DNA of 64,000 nt from Cupriavidus basilensis (GTDB lineage: Bacteria > Pseudomonadota > Gammaproteobacteria > Burkholderiales > Burkholderiaceae): positions 2,418,001 through 2,482,000 of the forward strand of contig NZ_CP062803.1 in assembly GCF_008801925.2 (NCBI RefSeq), written 5' to 3'. The notes beneath the pieces are model-generated. The model was given only the letters and a program-made list of their open reading frames with translations. It did not search any database and was not told the DNA's origin. The first letter of the stretch is position 1. Every line of letters begins with the position of its first letter. Below, in pieces: positions 53,353 to 62,294 of this stretch. Position numbers and translations under genes: made by a program.

Positions 53353-54801
53353 TTACAGGCCGGTGTGGCCGGCGATGTAAGCCTTGATCCGGTCGGCATC
53401 CGCCGGCATCACCTCGAAGCGCTGCGGCAGGTTTTCGATGCCTTCGAAGGCTGCCGGACGCTCCGGCTCATGGCCAAGCGCCTCGCGGATGGTGTCGGCG
53501 AACTTGGCCGGCAGCGCGGTCTCCAGTACCAGCATCGGCACGCCGGGCGTGAGATGCTCGCGCGCTACCTTGATGCCATCGGCGGTGTGGGTGTCGATGG
53601 TGATGCCGTAGCGCTCGGACAGGTCGCGGATGGTGGCGAGGCGATCTTCGTGCGTGCTGCGGCCCGAGACAAAGCCGAAGGCGCGGATGCGCTCGAATTC
53701 CGGCGTGCCGGACAGATCAAAGCCGCCCTTGGTGTCGACGTCCTCGCGGAACATCTTGGCCAGCTTGTCGCCATCGCGGCCCAGCAGGTCGAAGACAAAG
53801 CGCTCGAAGTTCGACGCCTTCGAGATGTCCATGCTCGGACTGGAGGTGTGATACGTCTCGGCCGACTTGCGCACGCGGTAGGTACCGGTGCGGAAGAACT
53901 CGTCGAGCACATCGTTCTCGTTGGTGGCAACCACCAGCTTGTCGATCGGCAGGCCCATCATGCGGGCGATATGGCCGGCGCAGACGTTGCCGAAGTTGCC
54001 CGACGGCACGCAGAACGAGACCTTCTGGCCCGGGCCGTCGGTAGCGAGCAGCCAACCCTTGAAGTAGTACACCACCTGGGCCACCACGCGCGCCCAGTTG
54101 ATCGAGTTGACCGTGCCGATCTTCTGGCGAGCCTTGTAGCCGAGGTCGTTGGAGACTGCCTTGACAATGTCCTGGCAGTCGTCGAACACCCCTTCCACCG
54201 CCAGGTTGAAGATGTTCGGGTCCTGCAGGCTGAACATCTGCGCGGTCTGGAACGCGCTCATCTTGCGGTGCGGGCTGAGCATGAAGACACGAATGCCACG
54301 CTTGCCGCGCATGGCGTATTCCGCCGCGCTGCCGGTATCGCCGGAGGTAGCGCCCAGGATGTTCAGCTCCTGTCCGGCACGCGCGAGCGCGTACTCGAAC
54401 AGGTTGCCGAGCAGCTGCATGGCCATGTCCTTGAAGGCCAGCGTGGGGCCGTTGGACAGGCCCAGCAGCTGCAGCTGCGTGCCGCCCTCTTCGCCCAGCG
54501 TGCGCAGCGGGGTGATGTCGGCGGTGTTGTCGCCGGGGCGGGCGTTGCAGTACACCTCGGCGGTGTAGGTCTTGCGCGTCAGGGCGCGCAGGTCCTCGGC
54601 CGGGATGTCGTCGCAGAAGCGGGACAGGACTTCAAAGGCAAGATCGGCGTACGACAGCTTGCGCCAGGCTTCCAGCTCGTCGGCCGTGACCTGCGGGTAC
54701 TCCCGGGGCAGGTACAGGCCGCCGTCCGGGGCCAGGCCGCCCAGCAGGATCTCGGAGAAGGTTTGCGGCATCTCATGGCCGCGCGTCGACAGGTATTTCA
54801 T
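53353..54801 (-). CDS. thrC: Threonine synthase
   Basis: 482 residues, the long bacterial form. Starts MKYLSTRGHEMPQTFSEILL; PLP lysine in GPTLAFKDMAMQLLGNLFEY, phosphate loop ATSGDTGSAAEYAMRG, and VPSGNFGNVCAGHIARMMGL. Converts O-phosphohomoserine to threonine. Eight bases after hom. Followed by 214 bases before moeA. Confidence 0.97.
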   Translation of the reverse strand: MKYLSTRGHEMPQTFSEILLGGLAPDGGLYLPREYPQVTADELEAWRKLSYADLAFEVLSRFCDDIPAEDLRALTRKTYTAEVYCNARPGDNTADITPLRTLGEEGGTQLQLLGLSNGPTLAFKDMAMQLLGNLFEYALARAGQELNILGATSGDTGSAAEYAMRGKRGIRVFMLSPHRKMSAFQTAQMFSLQDPNIFNLAVEGVFDDCQDIVKAVSNDLGYKARQKIGTVNSINWARVVAQVVYYFKGWLLATDGPGQKVSFCVPSGNFGNVCAGHIARMMGLPIDKLVVATNENDVLDEFFRTGTYRVRKSAETYHTSSPSMDISKASNFERFVFDLLGRDGDKLAKMFREDVDTKGGFDLSGTPEFERIRAFGFVSGRSTHEDRLATIRDLSERYGITIDTHTADGIKVAREHLTPGVPMLVLETALPAKFADTIREALGHEPERPAAFEGIENLPQRFEVMPADADRIKAYIAGHTGL

Positions 54802-54809
54802 CGGTGCGT

Positions 54810-56120
54810 TCAGTTCAGTTCTTCCATGCGCAGGCGCGTGACGGCGGACAGCACGGTCGGCAGCGCCTCGATCTTGGCGATGGCGGCGTTGACCTGCTTC
54901 TCGAGCGTGAGGTGCGAGAGCATGATGATGTCGGTCTGCGGCTCGCCTTCACGCGACTCCTTCTGCAGCATGGCATCGATGGAGATGCCGGCGTCGGCCA
55001 GGATGCGTGTGATGTCGGCCAGCACGCCGGTCTCGTCCGCCACGCGCATGCGCAGGTAGTACGAGCTGGTGACTTCCTCGATCGGCAGGACCGGCACGCT
55101 GGACAGTTCGTCCGGCTGGAACGCCAGGTGCGGCACGCGGTGCTCGGGGTCGGCAGTGTGCAGGCGGGTCACGTCGACCAGGTCGGCGATCACGGCCGAA
55201 GCGGTTGGCTCGGCGCCGGCGCCCTTGCCGTAGTACAGCGTGGCGCCCACGGCGTCGCCTTGCACCAGCACGGCGTTCATGGCGCCTTCCACGTTGGCGA
55301 TCAGGCGCTTGGCCGGCACCAGCGTCGGGTGCACGCGCAGCTCGATGCCGTTTTCGCGGCGGCGCGTGAGGCCCAGCAGCTTGATGCGGTAGCCCAGCTC
55401 TTCCGCGTAGCGGATATCCACGGCCGACAGCTTGGTGATGCCTTCCACGTAGGCCTTGTCGAACTGCACCGGCATGCCAAAGGCGATCGAGCTCATCAAC
55501 GTGATCTTGTGCGCGGCATCGATGCCTTCGATATCGAAGGTGGGATCAGCCTCGGCATAGCCCAGCGCTTGCGCTTGCTTGAGCACGGTGTCGAAGTCCA
55601 GGCCCTTGTCGCGCATTTCCGACAAGATGAAGTTGGTGGTGCCGTTGATGATGCCGGCGATCCACTCGATGCGGTTGGCGGTCAGGCCTTCGCGCAGCGC
55701 CTTGATGATCGGGATGCCACCAGCCACCGCGGCTTCGAAGGCCACGATCACACCCTTCTTGCGCGCGGCTTCGAAGATCTCGTTGCCATGCACTGCCAGC
55801 AGCGCCTTGTTGGCGGTGACCACGTGCTTGCCGTTCTCGATGGCCTTGAGCACCAGTTCGCGGGCGATGCCGTAGCCGCCGATCAGCTCGATCACGATGT
55901 CGATCTCGGGGCGGGTGACGACCTCGTTGGCGTCGGCCACCACCTCGACCTGCCCACCGGTCAGCTCGCGGGCGCGTTCGGTGTTGAGGTCGGCCACCAT
56001 GGCAATCTCGATGCCGCGCCCGGCGCGGCGGCGGATTTCTTCCTGGTTACGTTGCAGCACATTGAACGTGCCGCTACCGACGGTACCGATGCCAAGCAGG
56101 CCTACTTTGATGGGATTCAT
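54810..56120 (-). CDS. hom: Homoserine dehydrogenase (with ACT domain)
   Basis: 436 residues. Rossmann GLLGIGTVGSGTFNVL, homoserine dehydrogenase signature AGIINGTTNFILSEM and FDIEGIDAAHKITLMSSIAF, C-terminal ACT domain (RMRVADETGVLADITRILAD) for feedback inhibition by threonine. Monofunctional, without aspartokinase. Between alaA and thrC on the same strand with short gaps, so cotranscribed. Confidence 0.97.
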   Translation of the reverse strand: MNPIKVGLLGIGTVGSGTFNVLQRNQEEIRRRAGRGIEIAMVADLNTERARELTGGQVEVVADANEVVTRPEIDIVIELIGGYGIARELVLKAIENGKHVVTANKALLAVHGNEIFEAARKKGVIVAFEAAVAGGIPIIKALREGLTANRIEWIAGIINGTTNFILSEMRDKGLDFDTVLKQAQALGYAEADPTFDIEGIDAAHKITLMSSIAFGMPVQFDKAYVEGITKLSAVDIRYAEELGYRIKLLGLTRRRENGIELRVHPTLVPAKRLIANVEGAMNAVLVQGDAVGATLYYGKGAGAEPTASAVIADLVDVTRLHTADPEHRVPHLAFQPDELSSVPVLPIEEVTSSYYLRMRVADETGVLADITRILADAGISIDAMLQKESREGEPQTDIIMLSHLTLEKQVNAAIAKIEALPTVLSAVTRLRMEELN

Positions 56121-56174
56121 GGACGATCTGACTCTGAGTTGCTGAAAAATGGATTGCGCCGCAAGCGTGCCGGT

Positions 56175-57407
56175 TCAGGCCGCGCGGCCGTGGCGTTTGC
56201 GGTAGGTCTCGAGGAAGCGCCCGACGCGGCTGATGGCCTCGCGCAAGTCTTCCTCATGGGGCAGGAACACGATACGGAAATGGTCGGGCTTGCCCCAGTT
56301 GAAGCCAGTGCCCTGCACCAGCAGCACCTTGGACTCCTGCAGCAGCTCATAAATGAACTCCTGGTCGTCCTGGATCGGGTACATGGACAGGTCGAGCTTG
56401 GGGAACAGGTACAGCGCGGCCTTGGGCTTGACACAGGTGACACCCGGGATCTGCGTGATCAGCTCATGGGCAAGATCGCGCTGGCGGCGCAGGCGCCCGC
56501 CTTCGCCCACCAGGTCGTTGATGCTCTGGTAGCCGCCCAGCGCGGTCTGGATGGCCCACTGGGCCGGCACGTTGGCGCACAGGCGCATCGAGGACAGCAT
56601 GTTCAGCCCCTCGATATAGTCCAGTGCGGGCCGCTTGTCGCCCGACACCACCATCCAGCCGGCGCGGTAGCCGCACGAGCGGTAGTTCTTGGACAGGCCG
56701 TTGAAGGTCACGGTCAGCACATCGGTCGACAACGCGGCGATGGACGTGTGGCTATGGCCGTCGTACAGCACCTTGTCGTAGATCTCGTCGGCAAAGATGA
56801 TCAGGCCGTGTTCGCGCGCGATCGTCACGATGGACTTGAGCAACTCATCCGAATACAGCGCGCCGGTGGGGTTGTTCGGGTTGATGACGACGATCGCCTT
56901 GGTATTCGGCGTGATCTTGGCGCGGATATCGTCCAGATCGGGCATCCACTCGTTGGCCTCGTCGCACACATAGTGCACCGGGGTGCCGCCCGACAGGCTC
57001 ACCGCCGCGGTCCACAACGGATAGTCCGGCGCCGGGACCAGCACTTCGTCGCCGCTGTTGAGCAGCGCATTCATGGACATCACGATCAGCTCGGAGGCAC
57101 CGTTGCCGACGTAGATGTCGTCCAGGCCCACGCCCTCGATATTCTTCTGCTGCGTATAGTGCATGACCGCCTTGCGCGCGGCGAAGATGCCCTTGGAGTC
57201 CGAGTAGCCAGCTGAATTGGGCAGGTTGCGCATCATGTCCTGCTGGATCTCTTCCGGCGCATCGAAGCCGAAGACAGCCAGGTTGCCGATGTTCAGCTTG
57301 ATGATCTTGTGGCCTTCCTCTTCCATCTGCTTGGCCTTCTCCAGCACCGGGCCGCGGATGTCATAGCAAACATTGTTGAGCTTGTTGGATTTCTGGATCG
57401 GTTTCAC
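56175..57407 (-). CDS. alaA: Alanine transaminase AlaA (glutamate-pyruvate aminotransferase)
   Basis: 410 residues. Strongly similar along its length to E. coli AlaA: NVCYDIRGPVLEKAKQMEEE, NLPNSAGYSDSKGIFAARKA, PAPDYPLWTAAVSLSGGTPV, NPNNPTGALYSDELL, and the PLP lysine in FNGLSKNYRSCGYRAGWMV. Makes alanine from pyruvate and glutamate. GTG 57407 fits the E. coli N-terminus (KPIQKSNKL); a TTG at 57428 is also open and no ribosome site is clear, so the start is uncertain. First gene of the alaA-hom-thrC run. The segment NIGNLAVFGF differs from the usual NIGNPAPFGF. Confidence 0.93.
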   Translation of the reverse strand: MKPIQKSNKLNNVCYDIRGPVLEKAKQMEEEGHKIIKLNIGNLAVFGFDAPEEIQQDMMRNLPNSAGYSDSKGIFAARKAVMHYTQQKNIEGVGLDDIYVGNGASELIVMSMNALLNSGDEVLVPAPDYPLWTAAVSLSGGTPVHYVCDEANEWMPDLDDIRAKITPNTKAIVVINPNNPTGALYSDELLKSIVTIAREHGLIIFADEIYDKVLYDGHSHTSIAALSTDVLTVTFNGLSKNYRSCGYRAGWMVVSGDKRPALDYIEGLNMLSSMRLCANVPAQWAIQTALGGYQSINDLVGEGGRLRRQRDLAHELITQIPGVTCVKPKAALYLFPKLDLSMYPIQDDQEFIYELLQESKVLLVQGTGFNWGKPDHFRIVFLPHEEDLREAISRVGRFLETYRKRHGRAA

Positions 57408-57725
57408 GGCGATGTTGGCAGGAGGCAAGCGCCGCCGGGTAGCGGCGGCTATCTAGGGAATCTGGGTGGAAATGGAGCGGCCCGGGTAGCCTGTGCGCTG
57501 CGTTGCAACGCAAAACGTGGCAGGCAGGGAGGCAAAAGCTATAATTTATCGGATTATGACAGACTTCGGCAGGGATTCTTGCATTGCAGCGTACGCCGCC
57601 GGTACCACGGGGCCGCGGCAAAGCCGCCCGGCCCGCCTGCCCCAAAATGCTCTCAACCCGCCCTGCGCTGCCCCGGCCGAGTCGCCGCGCGCGCCGCGAA
57701 GGGCAGCGCCAGATAAGGTTCGCCC

Positions 57726-58106
57726 TTGAAACTCCACGCTGACCAGCCCAATGCCCTCAACACGGTAACGTCGTACGGCCCGGGCTATATCGAAATCAAT
57801 ATGGTGCGCCACACCCAATCCGTGCTGGTCATGCCCGAAGGCGAGATCCGGCCCTGGCCGGTGCAACGCTTCGAAGACCTGGAACCCGCGCACTTCGAGG
57901 GCCTGCTGGCGCACTCGCCCGAGGTGGTGCTGCTGGGCACCGGCAGCCGCCTGCGCTTCCCGCATCCCCGGCTGACCGCCTCACTGGCGCGCCTGCATGT
58001 CGGGGTGGACGCCATGGATCTGCAGGCCGCCTGCCGCACCTATAACATCCTGATGGCTGAAGGCCGAAAAGTGGCAGCCATCCTGCTGCTGGAGGAGCCT
58101 GCCTGA
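57726..58106 (+). CDS. Mth938-domain protein (DUF498)
   Basis: 126 residues in the Mth938/NDUFAF3-like family: NTVTSYGPGYIEINMVRHTQ, VLLGTGSRLRFPHPRL and GVDAMDLQAACRTYNILMAE / GRKVAAILLLE. Starts with TTG at 57726: an in-frame TAA lies four codons upstream, so no ATG or GTG is available, and AAGG is positioned upstream. Family role in bacteria is unknown; eukaryotic relatives assist complex I assembly. Divergent from alaA and upstream of bcp. Confidence 0.88.
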   Translation: MKLHADQPNALNTVTSYGPGYIEINMVRHTQSVLVMPEGEIRPWPVQRFEDLEPAHFEGLLAHSPEVVLLGTGSRLRFPHPRLTASLARLHVGVDAMDLQAACRTYNILMAEGRKVAAILLLEEPA

Positions 58107-58251
58107 GCCCGCCCGGCGGCCCTGGGGGCCGGTTCTCGCAAGTTGGGCATACGCCGCGCTTGAAGTTAGCCGCCCCGCCCCCATCTGCCGCCACCATGGT
58201 GGCCGCACTCACGCAGCCACCTCCTTCCTGCCCCTCCCAGGAGCCATAAGA

Positions 58252-58716
58252 ATGACAACAGCCAGTCTCAGCCAGCCCGTACCCGATTTCAGCGCGCCCG
58301 CCACCGGCGGCACGTTCAGCCTCGCCGCCCAGCGTGGCAAGACCGTTGTCCTGTATTTCTACCCCAAGGACAACACCCCGGGCTGCACCACCGAAGCCAT
58401 GAATTTCCGCGACCAGCATGACGACTTCGTCAAGGCGGGCACGGTGGTCTTCGGCATCTCGCGCGACAGCCTGAAGTCACACGAGAACTTCAAGGCCAAG
58501 CTGGAACTGCCCTTCGAGTTGATCTCCGATGGCGATGAAGCCGTGTGCCATCTGTTCGATGTCATCAAGATGAAGAAAATGTATGGCAAGGAAGTGCGCG
58601 GCATTGAGCGCAGCACCTTCATCATCGACGGCAAGGGCATCCTGCGCCATGCGCTGCGCGGCATCAAGGTGCCCAACCACGTCGACGAGGTGCTGGAAAT
58701 CGTGCGCGGACTCTGA
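58252..58716 (+). CDS. bcp: Peroxiredoxin of the BCP (thiol peroxidase) family
   Basis: 154 residues. Peroxidatic cysteine C45 in KDNTPGCTTEAMNFRD; the partner cysteine five residues later in E. coli BCP is methionine here, so this is a one-Cys or alternatively resolved type (another cysteine lies in DEAVCHLF). FGISRDSLKSHENFKAKLEL and ERSTFIIDGKGILRHALRGI are typical. Reduces peroxides in the cytoplasm with thioredoxin. Ribosome site in CCCAGGAGCC just upstream. Confidence 0.96.
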   Translation: MTTASLSQPVPDFSAPATGGTFSLAAQRGKTVVLYFYPKDNTPGCTTEAMNFRDQHDDFVKAGTVVFGISRDSLKSHENFKAKLELPFELISDGDEAVCHLFDVIKMKKMYGKEVRGIERSTFIIDGKGILRHALRGIKVPNHVDEVLEIVRGL

Positions 58717-59087
58717 TCCGGGGCTTGATCCACGGCGATTCGGCCCGGCGCTTTCATGCGGCGCAGCAACACCTTCAAAAGTCCTCTCGGCAAGCGATTG
58801 CAAAAGAGAAAACCTTCGGATACATTGACCTTTAATGAGTTCAAGATCCGGATGCCACGCTGCTTCATCGTCCCGGCCCAGGCGCACCCTGCCACAGGCC
58901 GGTAGCGGACCTGCCGTGTCTCCGGTCCGAAAAAAAGCCGCCAAACCTGCTACCCAGGTTGGCGGCTTTTTTGTTTGTGTGTTTTGTACGCACAGGACAC
59001 GATCCCCAAGTACGCGGCGCCATGCGGCCGCGCCAGTGTCCTGCGCTGTTTTCCAGCCGTCTTCTCCCCCTGAAAGGAAAGCCTAGC
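58717..59087. other. Gap between bcp and phoH with a terminator
   Basis: 371 bases. Contains the strong hairpin at 58930 and, from about 58990 on, the phoH leader. Nothing else recognisable. Confidence 0.6.
58930..58972. terminator. Rho-independent terminator after bcp
   Basis: AAAAAAGCCGCCAAACCTG, loop CTACC, CAGGTTGGCGGCTTTTTT: 18-base stem with one bulged A and T/A runs on both sides. Confidence 0.9.
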
Positions 59088-60809
59088 ATGCCGCTGCCGA
59101 CCATGCCCGCCAAGCCTGCCCAATTGCTTGACCCGAGCGAATTCGCCCCGGTGACCAAGCTGACTAAGGCCAAATCAGCGTCGCAGGGTAAGAAACCTGT
59201 GCCGGCGCTAGAGCGTGTGGCCTTGCTGGAAACCGGAACTAGCAAAGCGGAAAATGCACCGGCCGTAGTGGCCAGTGCCAGCGGTTCGACACGAGCGCGC
59301 ACCAAGGATGCGCCGCCGTCCGCGCTGAAGTCCGTGCCATCGCTGGCCGCCGTGCCCAAGGCTCCCGCCAAGGCCCCCGGCACGACCAACCGTCGTATGC
59401 AGAAGCACACCGGCCCCAGCAAGCTGTTCGTGTTGGACACCAATGTGTTGATGCACGACCCGTCCTCTCTGTTCCGCTTCGAAGAGCACGACGTCTATCT
59501 GCCGATGATGACGCTCGAGGAACTGGACAACCACAAGAAGGGCATGAGCGAAGTCGCGCGCAACGCCCGCACCGTCAGCCGCACCCTCGATGCGCTGGTG
59601 GGCGGCACCGACGGCGTGCTCGACGACGGCTTGCCGCTCGCCAAGCTGGGCAACCGCGACGCGCAGGGCAAGCTGTTCCTGCAGACCAAGCTCAATGAGA
59701 TCAAGCTGCCCGACGGCCTGCCGCAGGGCAAGGCGGACAACCAGATCCTGGGCGTGGTCAGCGCACTGCAGCAGCAGTTCCCGGAGCGCCAGGTCGTGCT
59801 GGTGTCGAAAGACATCAACATGCGCATCAAGGCGCGCGCGCTCGGCCTGCCCGCCGAGGATTACTTCAACGACCAGGTCCTCGAGGACAAGGACCTGCTG
59901 TACTCGGGCGTGATGCTGCTGCCCAACGACTTCTGGGCCAAGCATGGCAAGGGAGTGGAAAGCTGGCAGGACCCGAAGTCCGGCGCGATGTTCTATCGTC
60001 TGACAGGCCCGCTGGTGCCCTCTTTCCTGGTCAACCAGTTTGTCTTCCTGGAACCCAGCGACGGTAGCCTGCCGCTGTACGCCCAGGTCAAGGAGATCAA
60101 CGGCAAGACCGCGCTGCTGCAGACGCTCAAGGACTACACGCACCACAAGAACAATGTGTGGAGCGTGACCGCCCGCAACCGCGAGCAGAACTTCGCGCTC
60201 AACCTCCTGATGCATCCGGAGATCGACTTCGTCACCCTGCTGGGCCAGGCCGGTACCGGCAAGACACTGCTGGCGCTTGCCGCGGGCCTGGAGCAGGTGC
60301 TCGACCAGAAGCTCTACAACGAGATCATCGTCACCCGCGCCACCGTGCCGGTCGGCGAGGATATCGGCTTCCTGCCGGGCACCGAGGAAGAAAAGATGCA
60401 GCCCTGGATGGGCGCCTTCGACGACAACCTGGAAGTGCTGCAAAAGAGCGACGACAGCGCCGGCGAGTGGGGTCGCGCGGCCACCCAGGAACTGATCCGC
60501 TCGCGCATCAAGGTCAAGAGCATGAACTTCATGCGCGGACGCACCTTCGTCAACAAGTTCGTCATCATCGACGAGGCTCAGAACCTGACGCCCAAGCAGA
60601 TGAAGACGCTGGTAACGCGTGCCGGCCCCGGCACCAAGATCATCTGCCTGGGCAATATCGCGCAGATTGACACGCCTTACCTGACCGAAGGATCGTCCGG
60701 CCTTACCTACGTGGTCGACCGGTTCAAGGGCTGGAGCCACAGTGGCCATGTGACGCTGGCGCGCGGTGAACGCTCGCGCCTGGCCGACCATGCCGCGGAT
60801 GTCCTCTAA
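59088..60809 (+). CDS. PIN-PhoH fusion ATPase
   Basis: 573 residues from ATG 59088 with GAAAGGAAA upstream. A low-complexity basic/Ala-Pro leader (about 1-105), a PIN nuclease domain starting LFVLDTNVLMHD with acidic residues in MMTLEELDNHKKGMSEVARN and ILGVVSALQQQF, then a PhoH ATPase with Walker A LLGQAGTGKTLLAL and Walker B VIIDEAQNLTPKQMKTL. Such PIN-PhoH (YlaK/PhoH2-like) proteins unwind and cleave RNA in studied cases. The leader is longer than in many relatives. Terminator follows. Confidence 0.93.
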   Translation: MPLPTMPAKPAQLLDPSEFAPVTKLTKAKSASQGKKPVPALERVALLETGTSKAENAPAVVASASGSTRARTKDAPPSALKSVPSLAAVPKAPAKAPGTTNRRMQKHTGPSKLFVLDTNVLMHDPSSLFRFEEHDVYLPMMTLEELDNHKKGMSEVARNARTVSRTLDALVGGTDGVLDDGLPLAKLGNRDAQGKLFLQTKLNEIKLPDGLPQGKADNQILGVVSALQQQFPERQVVLVSKDINMRIKARALGLPAEDYFNDQVLEDKDLLYSGVMLLPNDFWAKHGKGVESWQDPKSGAMFYRLTGPLVPSFLVNQFVFLEPSDGSLPLYAQVKEINGKTALLQTLKDYTHHKNNVWSVTARNREQNFALNLLMHPEIDFVTLLGQAGTGKTLLALAAGLEQVLDQKLYNEIIVTRATVPVGEDIGFLPGTEEEKMQPWMGAFDDNLEVLQKSDDSAGEWGRAATQELIRSRIKVKSMNFMRGRTFVNKFVIIDEAQNLTPKQMKTLVTRAGPGTKIICLGNIAQIDTPYLTEGSSGLTYVVDRFKGWSHSGHVTLARGERSRLADHAADVL

Positions 60810-60930
60810 GGGGCGGGAGCGCATCATCGCTGAAGACTAAGCGTTCGCAACCTCTGGCACCGTCGGATGCCTTGTAGGACCGCGACCGGCAGATTTGCCT
60901 GCCGGCGTGGCCTAGCATCAAAGCATCCGG

Positions 60931-60984
60931 AGCGCCCGCCATTTCGGCATCTTGCGTGCCGGCGCCTGGCGGGCGCTTTTTTTG
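60931..60984 (+). terminator. Terminator after the PIN-PhoH gene
   Basis: AGCGCCCGCCA pairs exactly with TGGCGGGCGCT, followed by TTTTTT. The 25-base loop is longer than usual. Confidence 0.7.
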
Positions 60985-61018
60985 CCCCTCCCGGCTTGTT
61001 GGATCGATGGAGACATTG

Positions 61019-61441
61019 ATGGACAACCACCTGAACCACACATCGCTGCGGCTCGCGCTGGCCAGCAGCGTCGCAATTTCCGCGGCCTCGTTGCTTGCGG
61101 GTCCCGCGCTCGCCGCGGACGAAATGGTAATCCGCACCATGGGACCCGTCAGCTACGTCTGCGGCGGCATTGCCGCGGACGAACAGCGGCAACTGGCCGC
61201 GCAGCAAAAGAACTTCAACATGGGCCTGCTGTTTACCCAGGGCGAGCGCGGCGAATTCCTCGCCGACGTGGCCGTCAAGATGACGCGCGAAGGCCACGAA
61301 GTGGCCAGCTTTACCGCTTCCGGGCCCAAGTGCCTGATCAAGGCTCCGCAAGGCAGCTACAATATCGAAGCGACTTATAAGGGACAGGCCAAGTCGGTCA
61401 ACGTGAGTACGGGCACCTACAACGCGCAATTGCGCTGGTAA
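61019..61441 (+). CDS. Exported protein of unknown function
   Basis: 140 residues from ATG 61019 (GGAG at -10; ATG 61007 is in frame but lacks a site). Signal peptide LRLALASSVAISAASLLAGP ending ALAA, mature part DEMVIRTMGPVSYVCGGIAA followed by GQAKSVNVSTGTYNAQLRW. Two cysteines (VCGG, KCLIKAP) could form a disulfide. No family recognised; similar short periplasmic proteins occur in Cupriavidus. Confidence 0.7.
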   Translation: MDNHLNHTSLRLALASSVAISAASLLAGPALAADEMVIRTMGPVSYVCGGIAADEQRQLAAQQKNFNMGLLFTQGERGEFLADVAVKMTREGHEVASFTASGPKCLIKAPQGSYNIEATYKGQAKSVNVSTGTYNAQLRW

Positions 61442-61516
61442 GGCGCCAGGGGAGGCACCCTCGCCGGGCGGCACCCTTCACGCCACGGCTCCTGGCCCGG
61501 GATCGGACCAAGAAGG

Positions 61517-62197
61517 ATGCCTCTGCGCCAGAAAGCCCCTGCCGGAAGACGTGTGCCCAGCCTGGCCCACATCTTCCACACCGCCCGCCTGCCCCTGCTT
61601 TGCTCGGCGGCATTGCTGCTCGCCGCCTGCGCTTCGACACCGCCGCCTGGGCGCTATAGCGGCCAGCCGCGCCCGACAGGCACCCCCATGGTGGATCCCA
61701 GCGCCGGGCTGGAAGAAGTCTCCATCCAGGCAATGTCGCTGGTTGGCACGCCCTATCGCTACGGCGGCAATACGCCTGACTCGGGCTTCGACTGCAGCGG
61801 CCTGGTCCGCTATGTGGTGCTACGCGCCGCCAACGTCAACCTGCCACGCACCACCGAAGCCATGGGCGAGCGCGGCGTCTCGCTGGAGCGCAGCCAGGTG
61901 GCCTCGGGTGACCTGGTTTTCTTCAATACCACCGGCCGGGCCAATTCGCATGTCGGCATCTATGTCGGGCAGAACCGCTTTGTCCACGCGCCATCCACCG
62001 GCGGCACGGTTCGGCTCGAAGACATGAGCAAGTCATACTGGGCCTCCCGCTACAACGGCGCGCGACGGGTTGCATCGGGAATCAACCAGGCGCCGGCATC
62101 GGCCGCGCCCCCGGCCGCACCAGCAGCACCGCCGCCTTCCGTTGTACCCCCGGCCCCCGTGGATGACGATCCGATTGCCGCTTTCGCCAATCGATAG
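61517..62197 (+). CDS. NlpC/P60-family lipoprotein peptidase
   Basis: 226 residues. Lipobox LLLAACAST (C about 36) targets the envelope. NlpC/P60 domain: YRYGGNTPDSGFDCSGLVRY holds the catalytic cysteine, RANSHVGIYVGQNRFVHAPS the catalytic and orienting histidines. Cuts peptide stems of peptidoglycan. C-terminal tail is Ala/Pro rich (APAAPPPSVVPPAPVDDD). Two terminators bracket the transcription unit downstream. Confidence 0.93.
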   Translation: MPLRQKAPAGRRVPSLAHIFHTARLPLLCSAALLLAACASTPPPGRYSGQPRPTGTPMVDPSAGLEEVSIQAMSLVGTPYRYGGNTPDSGFDCSGLVRYVVLRAANVNLPRTTEAMGERGVSLERSQVASGDLVFFNTTGRANSHVGIYVGQNRFVHAPSTGGTVRLEDMSKSYWASRYNGARRVASGINQAPASAAPPAAPAAPPPSVVPPAPVDDDPIAAFANR

Positions 62198-62224
62198 ATA
62201 GCCATCGGCTCCGGCCTTCCCGAC

Positions 62225-62261
62225 AAGCAAAAAGCCAGGCATGGCGCCTGGCTTTTTGCTT
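62225..62261. terminator. Bidirectional rho-independent terminator
   Basis: AAGCAAAAAGCCAGGC and GCCTGGCTTTTTGCTT form a 16-base stem around ATGGC, between the convergent lipoprotein and Pit genes. Confidence 0.9.
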
Positions 62262-62294
62262 GCTTGTCGAGCGGGAATCCGATGGCCCGATGGC

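Noticed and set aside
54804..57215. 803-residue frame antisense to hom and alaA
   Set aside because: Shadow of two conserved biosynthetic genes.
57540..57545. TATAAT on the plus strand upstream of the Mth938-like gene
   Set aside because: A perfect -10 but no -35 at a proper distance and 180 bases from the gene; could equally serve nothing.
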